From assembly GCF_003352165.1 (NCBI RefSeq), contig NZ_CP029176.1, forward strand, positions 1,922,001 through 1,986,000: a stretch of DNA of 64,000 nt. The letters are read 5' to 3'. The notes beneath the pieces were generated by a model that saw nothing but the letters and a program-made list of their open reading frames with translations, made no database searches and was not told the origin of the DNA. Shown piece after piece: positions 1 through 7,874 of the stretch (positions are counted from its first letter, which is position 1; each line of letters opens with the position of its first letter). A program made the translations under genes and the position numbers. The DNA is from Acidibrevibacterium fodinaquatile. GTDB taxonomy: Bacteria > Pseudomonadota > Alphaproteobacteria > Acetobacterales > Acetobacteraceae.

Positions 1-79
1 TCGACAAAGGTGCGTTCCCAGCGAGTGCTAAGGTCCGGGGAGCCGGGCGCCGCGATGAGCGCTCGGCGGGCGTCTGCGG

Positions 80-940
80 TCAGCGCAAATGCGTGGCGAG
101 GAAGGCGCGCATGGCCGCGCCGATCTCGCGGGCATGGGTCTCCAGGGCGAAATGGCCGGTATCGAGGAAGCGGATTTCGGCGTTCGGGGCGTCGTGCTTG
201 AAGGCTTCGGCGCCCTGCGGGCTGAAGAAGGGGTCGTTCTTGCCCCAGATCGCCAACACCGGCGGCCGCTCGTTGCGCAGATAGGCCTGAATCTTGCCGT
301 AGAGCGCGACGTTGGTCTCATAGTCGCCGAACAGGTCCAGTTGGATTTCGTCATTGCCGGGACGCGCCAGGTAGAAGTCGTCGAGGTTGCGGCCATCGGG
401 CGAGACCAGCTCCGGATCGCTGACGCCGTGGGTGTATTGGAAGAGGGTGGTCTGCGGCGACAGCAAAGCGCGCAGGGCGTTGCGGTTGGCCTCGGTCGGC
501 TCGTTCCAGTAGGATCGGAGCGGGGCGAACCCCTCGGACAAACCTTCGCGGTAGGTGTTGCCGTTCTGCGAGACGATTGCGGTGATGCGATCAGGATGCG
601 CCAGGGCCAATCGGAAGCCGACCGGGGCGCCGTAATCGAAAACGTAGATCGCAAACCGCGTCAGGCCGAGCGCTTCGGTAAAGCGGCCGATCACCTTGGC
701 GATATTTTCGAACGTGTAGGCGAAGACGGCGCGAGCGGGTTGCTCGGTCATGCCGAAGCCGGGCAGATCCGGGGCGACGACATGATACTGACTGGCGAGT
801 TCCGGAATCAGATCGCGGAACATGTGGCTCGCACTCGGGAATCCGTGCAGCAGCAGCACGGCCGGCGCGCTCGGGTCGCCGGCGGATCGGTAAAACACCT
901 TGAGCCCATCGACATCGACAGTATTGAAGCGGGCAGTCAT
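80..940 (-). CDS. alpha/beta hydrolase (haloalkane dehalogenase / epoxide hydrolase-like)
   Basis: This is a 286-residue alpha/beta-fold hydrolase. HGFPS near residue 32 is the oxyanion-hole motif. The nucleophile elbow reads FDYGAP with Asp102, so it belongs to the Asp-nucleophile branch (dehalogenases, epoxide hydrolases) and not the Ser esterases. The catalytic His is in DTGHFALE near residue 263. The elbow lacks the Trp that follows Asp in classical haloalkane dehalogenases (HDWG), so dehalogenation should not be assumed. I chose the ATG at 940 because AGGAG lies 8 bases upstream; the in-frame ATG at 958 has no such site. It lies downstream of the disrupted radical SAM gene on the same strand, about 240 bases away. 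The substrate is unknown. Confidence 0.85.
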   Translation of the reverse strand: MTARFNTVDVDGLKVFYRSAGDPSAPAVLLLHGFPSASHMFRDLIPELASQYHVVAPDLPGFGMTEQPARAVFAYTFENIAKVIGRFTEALGLTRFAIYVFDYGAPVGFRLALAHPDRITAIVSQNGNTYREGLSEGFAPLRSYWNEPTEANRNALRALLSPQTTLFQYTHGVSDPELVSPDGRNLDDFYLARPGNDEIQLDLFGDYETNVALYGKIQAYLRNERPPVLAIWGKNDPFFSPQGAEAFKHDAPNAEIRFLDTGHFALETHAREIGAAMRAFLATHLR

Positions 941-1178
941 TACGCGGTCTCCTGACATGTATATCGCGTGGCGCCGGCCACCCTCGTTTACGATATCGTT
1001 GTGGGCCGTCTCGGACCGGCCGGGCAGCGGTCGCGTTTGGAAAGCGGCTTACCATTCAGTGGAAGGGCTGAGCTCTCGCCTCGGTCGTCGCACCTGCCCT
1101 GGCGCATTGTGAGCGCGCCTGCCGCCGCGAAGGCCGGGATGCCGGCAACCGTGCTAGTGTTATTCTGCGAGCTTGCCA

Positions 1179-1392
1179 TCAGAGGCTCCATCGCAGCCCG
1201 CATCCCTCGCACGGCTTCGGCGGCGAATTGCTGAGCAGCCGGTGACGGAAGTCGCGATAGGCATTGCCGTTCCAGATCTCGCGAAGCGTCTGCTGCGTCG
1301 CGTCGCCGAGCGTGTAGTTGTCATAGCCGCGCGCGGAGAAGGGCGCGATGCAGCACGGCAGCGCGCGGCCATGCGCGGTGAAATACATCAGC
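1179..1392 (-). pseudogene. 3' part of a radical SAM/SPASM gene cut by IS21
   Basis: This fragment encodes the last 70 or so residues of a radical SAM protein whose first 283 codons lie at 4043-4887. It carries the SPASM-type auxiliary cluster region: LPCC, then GYDNYTLGD, an IWNG motif, and a closing PCEGC. Joining base 4043 directly to 1392 gives one frame of exactly 353 codons including stop, reading WSLMYFTAHG across the junction. A local ATG at 1388 exists, but a lone SPASM tail would not be a functional enzyme. The stop codon overlaps a downstream ATG as TGATG at 1177-1181. Confidence 0.9.
1386..1392. repeat. left 7-bp target-site duplication of the IS21 element (CATCAGC)
   Basis: CATCAGC lies directly outside the element's left end and is repeated at 4036-4042 outside the right end. 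IS21-family elements usually duplicate 4 to 8 bases. Removing one copy together with the element restores the radical SAM reading frame. Confidence 0.88.
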
Positions 1393-1486
1393 TGCAGATT
1401 CCGACGGAAGCCGGCCGGGGATTCCGATTTGATGTCGGCCAGCGTTCCGATTTGAAGCCGGCCACCATTCCGATTTAATTCCGGCC
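1393..1486. repeat. left-end array of four 23-24 bp repeats (transposase sites)
   Basis: Four head-to-tail units occur at 1393-1416, 1417-1440, 1441-1463 and 1464-1486. Each has ATTCCGA (or TTCCGA) near the start and CCGGCC or TCGGCC at the end. The same units recur inverted at the right end. In IS21 such multiple terminal repeats are the binding sites for IstA; that role here is inferred from family knowledge. Confidence 0.85.
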
Positions 1487-1570
1487 ACCTGGCGGGGATT
1501 TTTCAGCGTTTTCGGCTGGGTCAGCAACTCGGGCAACTGTCCTCTCGTTACCATCAACGAGGAGGGCTGG

Positions 1571-3112
1571 ATGCCGGCGAAGAGAGAGCTGACGATGCGG
1601 CAGATACGACAAACCTTACGGCTGGCCAGTGACGGCATCAGCGCCAGGGCGATGGGGCGGATGCTGGGCGTGGCGCGGAGCACGATCCAGGACAATCTGA
1701 AGCGGGCGCAGGCAGCGGGGCTGGCGTGGCCGTTGCCGGCCGACCTCAGTGATGCGGTTTTGGAGGAGCGGCTGTTTGCCCGCAGCGGCGCGCCGCGGGG
1801 GGTGCGCCGGCGCGCCGAGCCGGTCTGGAGCGAGCTGGTCTGCGAGCTCAAGCGCCCGGGCGTGAACCTGATGGTGCTGTGGGAGGAATATCGCGCCGGG
1901 CATCCGGAAGGGTACAGCTACAGCCGGTTCTGCGATTTGTTCAGGGAGTTCGAGGCACGGCTGTCACCGGTCATGCGCCAGGAGCACCGGGCGGGCGACA
2001 AGGTGTTCGTCGATTATTCCGGCAAAAAGTTGGGCATCACCGATCCCGCAACTGGCATCGTGCGCATGGCGGAGATTTTTGTCGCGGTGCTGGGCGCGTC
2101 GAACTACACCTACGCGGAGGCGAGCTGGACCCAGACGCTGCCGGATTGGATCGGCGCGCATAGCCGCATGTTCCGGTTTTTTGGCGGCGTGCCGCGGCTG
2201 ATCGTGCCGGATAATCTGAAGTCCGGCGTCAACAAGGCGTCGTTCTACGATCCAGAGATCAACCTGAGCTATGGCCGGATGGCCTCGCATTACGGTGTTG
2301 GTGTTTTGCCGGCCCGGCCGCGGCGCCCGAAGGACAAGGCGAAGGTGGAAGCCGGTGTCCGCTTTGCCCAGAGCTACATTCTGGGCCGGTTGCGCCAGCA
2401 GACTTTCTTCTCTCTGGCTGAAGCCAACCAGGCGATTGCCGGCATGGTGGAGCGGATCAACGCGCATGTCATGCGCAGGCTCGGCGTCAGCCGGCGGCAT
2501 TTGTTCGAGACGATCGAACGCCAGGCTTTGGCGGCATTGCCAGAGACCGACCATGAGTTTGCGGAGTGGGGTTTTGCCCGCGTCTCGCTGGATTATCATG
2601 TCGAGGTCTGCGGCTTTTTCTACTCGGTGCCGCATCAGCTGATCCGCCAGCAAGTCGATACCCGCGCCACCGAGCGGATGGTTGAGATCTTCCACCAAGG
2701 CAAGCGGGTCGCGGTGCATCAGCGCCGCTATGGCGGTCCAAGGCACGGCACTGCCCCTGAGCATATGCCGAGCGCGCACCGGCGCTACGCCGCATGGACG
2801 CCGGAGCGGTTCCGCTCATGGGGCGCATCGATCGGCCCGCAGACCGAGGGGCTGATCATCGCCATCCTCGCCAACCGGCCGCATCCGGAACAGGGGTTTC
2901 GGACATGCCTTGGCATCCTGCGGCTGTTCAAGGAGTTGGACCGTCCGCGCGCCGAGGCGGTGGCGGCCCGAGCGGTCGCCTTTGGCGCGTTCAACTACAA
3001 GAGCATTGCCTCGATCATCGCCAGCAAGCTCGACCAGACGGCCAGCCCGCCAGATGAGGCGCAGGCGGTGCTGACCCACAGCAATCTGCGCGGCGCCGAA
3101 TATTTTCACTGA
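1571..3112 (+). CDS. istA: IS21 family transposase IstA
   Basis: The 513-residue product is a DDE transposase. It has an N-terminal helix-turn-helix (SARAMGRMLGVARSTIQ, about residues 23-39) followed by an rve-type integrase core with VDYSGKK, the VPDNLKSGV segment and the KDKAKVE segment typical of IstA. Length is normal for the family (about 500). GAGGAGGG stands 5 bases before the ATG. The start lies 178 bases inside the left end, after the terminal repeat array. IstA binds the terminal repeats and performs strand transfer, with IstB as the helper ATPase. Confidence 0.95.
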   Translation: MPAKRELTMRQIRQTLRLASDGISARAMGRMLGVARSTIQDNLKRAQAAGLAWPLPADLSDAVLEERLFARSGAPRGVRRRAEPVWSELVCELKRPGVNLMVLWEEYRAGHPEGYSYSRFCDLFREFEARLSPVMRQEHRAGDKVFVDYSGKKLGITDPATGIVRMAEIFVAVLGASNYTYAEASWTQTLPDWIGAHSRMFRFFGGVPRLIVPDNLKSGVNKASFYDPEINLSYGRMASHYGVGVLPARPRRPKDKAKVEAGVRFAQSYILGRLRQQTFFSLAEANQAIAGMVERINAHVMRRLGVSRRHLFETIERQALAALPETDHEFAEWGFARVSLDYHVEVCGFFYSVPHQLIRQQVDTRATERMVEIFHQGKRVAVHQRRYGGPRHGTAPEHMPSAHRRYAAWTPERFRSWGASIGPQTEGLIIAILANRPHPEQGFRTCLGILRLFKELDRPRAEAVAARAVAFGAFNYKSIASIIASKLDQTASPPDEAQAVLTHSNLRGAEYFH

Positions 3113-3133
3113 TTTCCACTGAAAGGAACAAGC

Positions 3134-3886
3134 ATGCTCACCCACCCGACCCTCGACCTGCTGCACAAACTCGGCCTGCACGGCATGGCCAAAGCCTTCA
3201 AGGACCTCGACGCCCGGCCGGAGGTTGCCGGTTTGGCCCATGGCGAATGGCTGGCTTTATTGCTCGAGCACGAGGCCACGTTGCGACAGCAGAAACGCTT
3301 CGAGAGCCGCGCCCGCGCGGCCAAATTGCGCCAGTCCGCCAGCGTCGAGGATGTCGATTACCGCGCCCCGCGCGGCCTCGACCGGGCACAGTTCCTGAAA
3401 CTCGCCAGCTGTGACTGGGTGCGCGCCCGGCATAATCTGCTCATTACCGGCCCCTGCGGGGTCGGCAAAAGCTGGCTGGCCTGCGCGCTGGGCCAGAAGG
3501 CTTGCCGCGAGGATCTCTCGACCGCCTATCACCGGGTGTCGCGGCTGTTCTCTGCCCTGGCGCTGGCCCGCGCCGATGGCCGTTACGCCAGAACACTGCG
3601 CCAGATCGCCAGGCTCGACCTGTTGATTTTGGACGATTGGGGCCCCGAGACCCTGAACGCGGACCAACGCCGCGATCTGCTGGAAATTATCGATGACCGC
3701 CACGAGATGCGCTCCGTCATCATCACCAGCCAAGTGCCGGTCGAGCGCTGGTACGAAATCATCGGCGATCCCACCATCGCCGACGCCATCCTCGACCGCC
3801 TCGTCCACAACGCCTACCGCATCGAACTCACCGGCGAGAGCCTCCGTAAAAAGCGCGATCCGGCACCGGCCCACGCCCGAACTTGA
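3134..3886 (+). CDS. istB: IS21 family helper ATPase IstB
   Basis: The 250-residue AAA+ ATPase has Walker A GPCGVGKS near residue 100 and Walker B LLILDDWG near residue 160, with the N-terminal IstB extension. It is DnaC-related and in IS21 regulates target choice and activates IstA. GAAAGGAAC precedes the ATG, 21 bases after istA stops. Both genes appear intact, so the element has a full transposition apparatus. Confidence 0.95.
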   Translation: MLTHPTLDLLHKLGLHGMAKAFKDLDARPEVAGLAHGEWLALLLEHEATLRQQKRFESRARAAKLRQSASVEDVDYRAPRGLDRAQFLKLASCDWVRARHNLLITGPCGVGKSWLACALGQKACREDLSTAYHRVSRLFSALALARADGRYARTLRQIARLDLLILDDWGPETLNADQRRDLLEIIDDRHEMRSVIITSQVPVERWYEIIGDPTIADAILDRLVHNAYRIELTGESLRKKRDPAPAHART

Positions 3887-3941
3887 CCCAAAACAAGGAC
3901 ACGATAATCATTCAACCAGACCCAACCGAAGACGCTCAGGT

Positions 3942-4035
3942 GGCCGGCTTCAAATCGGAACCCCGGCCGGCTTCAGTTCGGAAGCAGTGGCCGGCTTCAA
4001 GTTGGAATGCATGGCCGACTTCATCGGAATCCGCA
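3942..4035. repeat. right-end array of four 23-24 bp repeats (transposase sites)
   Basis: Read on the minus strand from 4035, four units follow each other (4035-4013, 4012-3989, 3988-3965, 3964-3942). Each has TTCCGA or a one-base variant and ends in GCCGGCC or GTCGGCC. They mirror the left-end array. Confidence 0.85.
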
Positions 4036-4042
4036 CATCAGC
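4036..4042. repeat. right 7-bp target-site duplication (CATCAGC)
   Basis: This is the second copy of CATCAGC, immediately outside the CA end of the IS21 element. It matches the left copy at 1386-1392. Confidence 0.88.
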
Positions 4043-4887
4043 GACCAAGGTCGACGGCAGAGCGACCAGGGCTCGTTGCTGTGGGCGCGGCGCAAGCTGA
4101 GACCTGGCTCGGTTGCGCCGGACGCGTCGAGCATGACGCCCAGCGAGCGCCCGAGCGCTATCGCTTCTTCGATCGCATCCGCCTCTGGCTGCTGCGTGCG
4201 TTCAAACAGCGAGCTTTCCGCGCGCGCGAGCCCGAAGCCCTGCTCATCGAACACGAGCCGCTGCAAATGAACCTCGGCCACGCCCATGCGCGCGGCGAGG
4301 CGGACGAAAGCGGGCAGCTGGTCGACGGTCTCCTTGAGGCCGGTGAGCCAGAGTGAGACACGCGGTGTCGAGACATCCCGCGCCTTCTGATAGTCGGTAA
4401 GGCGCTTCACGTCGCGCACGATCCGGTCGAAGAAATTCTTGCCGCGTACGCGCGCGTAGGTGGGTGCGTCGGCAGCGTCGAGCGACACGCGAAGCTCGTC
4501 GAGACCGGATTCCACCAATTCCGGGAAGCGGCGCTCGCGGAGCAGCGTTCCGTTGGTGTTGAAGAGGACGTAGACGCCGCGATTCTTGAGATAGGAGATC
4601 ATGCGCGGCAGGTCGCGCACCAGCATCGGCTCGCCGACACCATGCAGGACGGCACGCGTGAGACGGGGGAGCTGGTCGACGATGCGCGTGAACAGCTCCC
4701 ACGACATATCGGCCGGCGGCTCCAAGGTCTCGAAGCTGCGCGGACAGGTCTCGCAGACCAGGTTGCAGCGGTTCGTGACTTCGAGATAGACGCAGACCGG
4801 GGCGGCGTCGGCCTCGACTGACCGTTCGGCCTTGACCGTCTCGAAATAACGCCGCGGATCGGCAACAAGCGTGGTTTCGGCCGTCAT
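4036..4887 (-). pseudogene. 5' part of a radical SAM/SPASM gene cut by IS21
   Basis: This part carries the radical SAM core. NRCNLVCETC holds the CxxxCxxC cluster ligands at Cys41, Cys45 and Cys48. LHGVGEPML is the GGE-like S-adenosylmethionine motif. The barrel continues through LRVSLDAADAPTY. The frame runs into the element and stops a few codons inside it. I chose the ATG at 4887 because AAAGGAGC lies 9 bases upstream. The uninterrupted protein would have 352 residues with a C-terminal SPASM domain, similar to enzymes that modify peptides or tailor nucleotide or sugar substrates. The substrate cannot be read from sequence. The gene is probably inactive now. Confidence 0.92.
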
Positions 4888-5062
4888 GGAATGCTCCTTT
4901 CGTGTGGCGAAGGTGCGTCTTTGCTGGCGCCTGCCACGAGATGGTCGCCAACCGAAGTGAAATGCATTTGTTTGATCACGAGGATGCTCGGCGACTATGG
5001 CGAGTGGCCGCGCATCAGCAGCGCGACGATCTCCGTCGTTGATCAAGATCGACCAATCGAAA

Positions 5063-5536
5063 TCAATGAGAAGGTTTGGCGAGCCCCACGCGTATCACCG
5101 CGTTCAATGGCAGAGGCGTGGTCCCGGCGGCGGAAAAGGTTGGAAAATGGTTCAACGCCTCCGGGGTATAGGCAACGATCTCCATGTCCTGCCCGAGCAG
5201 CACCATGGCGTCGATCGGCACCGCGATCGGCCGGGCGCCGAAACCAAGAAAGCCGCCGTACGCCACGACCGCCTCGATGGTTCCCATTTGATCACTGATG
5301 ACGCTTCTGACGGTGCCGAGGACGCGCTGGCTCGGGACGGGCTGCAGCACGTCCCGAGCCAGCAGCGCGCCTACCTGCACGGGCTGCGGAAAACGCATGG
5401 CGGCCGATCGGTCGAGGCTCATGCCAGGCGGCGGCGGCATGCCACCGGGCAGCGGGCTCTGCGCTTGCGCTGCGCTGCCGCCGGCGAGGAGCAGGGCGAT
5501 CGCGACGGTAGAGCCACTCCTGCTGACAGTTCTCAT
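5063..5536 (-). CDS. exported PRC-barrel domain protein
   Basis: The 157-residue protein has a Sec-type signal peptide (hydrophobic VAIALLLAGG, then SAAQAQ with likely cleavage near residue 26). A Pro-rich linker follows, then one PRC-barrel-like domain (about residues 60-115: LARDVL, VLGTVRSV, AVVAYGGFLG). PRC-barrels often act as small scaffold or RNA/protein-binding modules; in exported form they commonly sit beside redox genes. It begins 5 bases after the molybdenum oxidoreductase stops and is probably the last gene of that operon. AGGGATA precedes the start. Confidence 0.72.
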   Translation of the reverse strand: MRTVSRSGSTVAIALLLAGGSAAQAQSPLPGGMPPPPGMSLDRSAAMRFPQPVQVGALLARDVLQPVPSQRVLGTVRSVISDQMGTIEAVVAYGGFLGFGARPIAVPIDAMVLLGQDMEIVAYTPEALNHFPTFSAAGTTPLPLNAVIRVGLAKPSH

Positions 5537-5541
5537 CCGCG

Positions 5542-6315
5542 CTATATCCCTGCGAACCAGGAAAAGCCGCGGCTTTCCCAGTAACCGCCGGGATAGGTGT
5601 TCGTCACTTCGATGGCGGTGATCCATTTCGGGTTCTTGTAGCCGAGCTTCGTCGACGTGCGGAGTCGGAGCGGGTAGCCGAAGGGATCGGCGATCGTCTC
5701 ATCGGCGTAGCGGACCGCGAGGATGGTCTGCGGATGCAGCGCGGTCGCCATGTCAATGCTGCTCGGGTAGTCGTCGGCGGTGCGGAAGGCGACATATTTC
5801 GCGCGGGTATCGGCACCGACCCGCCGGAGGAAAGTGCCGAGCCGCACGCCCGACCACTGGCCGATGTAGCTCCAGCCTTCGACACAGATGTGCTTGATGA
5901 TGTCAGTGGTTTGCGGCAGCGCTTCGATTTCCGCCACTGTCCAGGGCCTGCGCTCGGCGATCAGCCCTGCGAGTTCGAGGCGCCAGGCCGCGCCATCGAC
6001 CGGGTTGACCCTGTCGACGTCGTAATAGGCATTGAATTTCGGCGGCTTCAGCACGCGGGATGCCGGATAGGTCGGCGCGAGCTTTGTCGGGTCGAAGAGC
6101 CAGGCCTGCACACCATCGTTGAAGCGCGAGATGGCAAGCAGCGCCGATTGCACCGCCTCGGGCTGGCGCACGTCGCAGCCGGTCAGCATTGCGAGCGCGC
6201 CGAGTGACAAGCCGCCGCGCACGAGGCCGCGTCGTTGGAGCCCGCGGATCAGTGCCTTGTGGTCGTCGAGAACGCCCGCGTCGGGAAGATCGTCGGGCCG
6301 GAAGGGCGATCTCAT
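5542..6315 (-). CDS. sulfite oxidase-family molybdopterin oxidoreductase (MsrP/YedY-like catalytic subunit)
   Basis: The 257-residue protein has an N-terminal twin-arginine region (QRRGLVRGG) followed by a hydrophobic stretch ending LTGC, so it could be a Tat-exported lipoprotein. The molybdenum-ligand Cys is in IIKHICVEGWS near residue 144. GYPLRLRTSTKLGYKNPKW is the conserved C-terminal pterin-binding stretch. Its start overlaps the stop of the cytochrome b gene as ATGA, which favours the ATG at 6315 over the one at 6363. With the membrane cytochrome it should form a quinone-linked periplasmic reductase or oxidase. Methionine sulfoxide repair is one option, but the substrate is not certain. 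Confidence 0.85.
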   Translation of the reverse strand: MRSPFRPDDLPDAGVLDDHKALIRGLQRRGLVRGGLSLGALAMLTGCDVRQPEAVQSALLAISRFNDGVQAWLFDPTKLAPTYPASRVLKPPKFNAYYDVDRVNPVDGAAWRLELAGLIAERRPWTVAEIEALPQTTDIIKHICVEGWSYIGQWSGVRLGTFLRRVGADTRAKYVAFRTADDYPSSIDMATALHPQTILAVRYADETIADPFGYPLRLRTSTKLGYKNPKWITAIEVTNTYPGGYWESRGFSWFAGI

Positions 6316-6962
6316 GGCGCCCTCGATCGATCGAGCCGGGGGCCGCCCGTGAGCATCGCCCAAAGCGTGCGCGGCACTAGCAAAGACAGCAGCACATGGA
6401 CCAGCAAAAAGCCGACGATCACCGCCATGCCGATGAAATGGATCACCCGCACCGTCTGGAAGCCGCCGAGCAGCGCGACGAGCGAGGAGAACTGCACCGG
6501 CTTCCAGATCGCAAGGCCGGTGACGACCTGCGAGACGCCTGCCAGGATGACGATAATGTACAGCGCCTTCTGGACGGCGTTGTACGTGGTGAGGTCCTCG
6601 TGCGCGATCCGCAAGTGCAGCGTGTCACGCACGGTCGCGACGAGTTCGCGAGCGCGGATCGGCAGAAGGCGCTCGCGAAACCGCCCGGTAACGGCGCCGT
6701 AGGTCAGATAGGCGAGCCCGTTCAGTCCCAGCAGCCACATTCCTGCGAAATGATAATTGAGGCTCGGCGCCGCCCATTCGCCGAGCCGGGCCCAGCCCGG
6801 GAACATGAATCCCCGGATGATCACGTCGTCGTCGTATATTCCCCAGCCCGACGTGATCATCACGATCATAGCGAACGCGTTGATCCAGTGCATGATACGA
6901 ATCGGCACGGGATGCAACTGGCGGGGGTGCCGGGCGTCGGAGAGGCGTGCCGCCATACTCAT
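6312..6962 (-). CDS. cytochrome b561-type membrane subunit
   Basis: The 216-residue protein has four predicted membrane spans with candidate haem-ligand histidines: MHWINAF (His25), NYHFAGMW (His71), VIHFIGM (His175) and LLVHVLL (His189). This is the layout of the cytochrome b561/Ni-hydrogenase b subunit family. It overlaps the downstream molybdenum enzyme by four bases (ATGA) and is in turn overlapped by a small upstream frame in the same way, so translation is probably coupled. It would exchange electrons between the quinone pool and the periplasmic molybdenum centre. Confidence 0.85.
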   Translation of the reverse strand: MSMAARLSDARHPRQLHPVPIRIMHWINAFAMIVMITSGWGIYDDDVIIRGFMFPGWARLGEWAAPSLNYHFAGMWLLGLNGLAYLTYGAVTGRFRERLLPIRARELVATVRDTLHLRIAHEDLTTYNAVQKALYIIVILAGVSQVVTGLAIWKPVQFSSLVALLGGFQTVRVIHFIGMAVIVGFLLVHVLLSLLVPRTLWAMLTGGPRLDRSRAP

Positions 6963-7087
6963 CGCGCCACGCGCGCAGCAGGCGTCGTCTTCCGGCGATC
7001 GACATCGCTGTCGAAGCGAAAGATGCGGAGTCCGTCTTCGCTGACGTGATCGGGCGCCGAGGCGCCAACGCCCGGATTAACCCTCAT
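6959..7087 (-). CDS. possible 42-residue small protein leading the cytochrome/Mo operon
   Basis: This short frame starts at ATG 7087 with CAGGAAAG about 8 bases upstream. It ends in a TGA that overlaps the cytochrome b start as ATGA, the same coupling used between the next two genes. The product is polar and charged (FRFDSDVDRRK) with no membrane segment and no family I recognise. It could be a leader or a coupling peptide with no function of its own. Confidence 0.35.
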   Translation of the reverse strand: MRVNPGVGASAPDHVSEDGLRIFRFDSDVDRRKTTPAARVAR

Positions 7088-7874
7088 CGCAACGGCTTTC
7101 CTGCCGGCGGACCGTGCGAGGGAGATTGACGTCGCAGACGCCAATCCGCGGGCCGTTCTGTGCCGTTGGGATAGTGAGACCGTCCGACATCTCTGCATCA
7201 TGCGATGAAACAAACGCGGCACCCTCTAGCAAGCTGTGAACGCATATTAGACGAGCCGTTTTCGTCTACCGCGAGAAGGCACCCATCTGCCAATACCTTC
7301 GGCGTATCGTCTTCATAATCAGCCCGTTATAGAAATGCAGGACAAACGGGACGACGTCGCAACCCTATCGTCGGCTCATGGGCGCCATACGGCCGCCGGT
7401 CAGCGCCTATGAGACAAACCTGGCATCTTGCTGGCATCTTGAATGAGGGCGGATTTCTGGCGCATTGTAGCGACGAACGGGCGTAGATGAGCCAGAAATC
7501 CTTGACGTCAAACCCGCCTGCCGCGGCGGCAGTGCGTGACATTCGCGGTGCGCGGCGCCGCCTGCTCGTCGCCGCGCGGCTGTCAGCCGACGCGCGCTTT
7601 GGGCCAAGCCTTCCCATTTTGCGGAAGGGGGTCTATCATTTTTAGTGGCTACGTCGCCCGAGCGGAAAGAGAATAGCTGGCCGCTGCGAGCCGTGCCTTC
7701 GATGTCGGGCTCGTCGCCCGAAAATAAGATGACCGCGATGCGAACACGCCGAGAGATCTAAAAAGCGCCTTACGCGAAACTGATCGCTGGTGATGCGGGC
7801 TGGGTTCATGCTCTAAGGCAGGCGGTGGTCTCAACCCAGAACGCTGGATCGCACGCTGGTAACAAGAGAGCAGC
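7088..7874. other. 787-bp gap with no convincing gene
   Basis: The stretch separates the minus-strand cytochrome/molybdenum operon from the plus-strand LysR gene, so it must contain at least two promoters. I see a short direct duplication (CTGGCATCTTG repeated in tandem near 7425-7445) and only short frames without ribosome sites or recognisable products. No tRNA fold or clear terminator was found. Confidence 0.5.

Larger units (their letters stand above)
1393..4035 (+). mobile_element. complete IS21-family insertion sequence, 2643 bp
   Basis: The element starts TGCAGATTCCGACG and ends (read inward on the other strand) TGCGGATTCCGATG, so it has the TG...CA termini typical of IS21. It carries istA and istB in one direction with 21 bases between them. 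Each end has four iterated repeats of 23-24 bases, and a 7-bp duplication (CATCAGC) flanks it. Both genes are open and intact, so it looks recently acquired and potentially active. It interrupts a radical SAM/SPASM gene on the opposite strand. Confidence 0.95.

Noticed and set aside
988-1179. 63-codon minus-strand frame starting in a TGATG overlap with the radical SAM stop
   Set aside because: The overlap hints at coupling, but no ribosome site or family is visible and the C-terminal part is basic and low-complexity. It may be the remnant of a former downstream gene.
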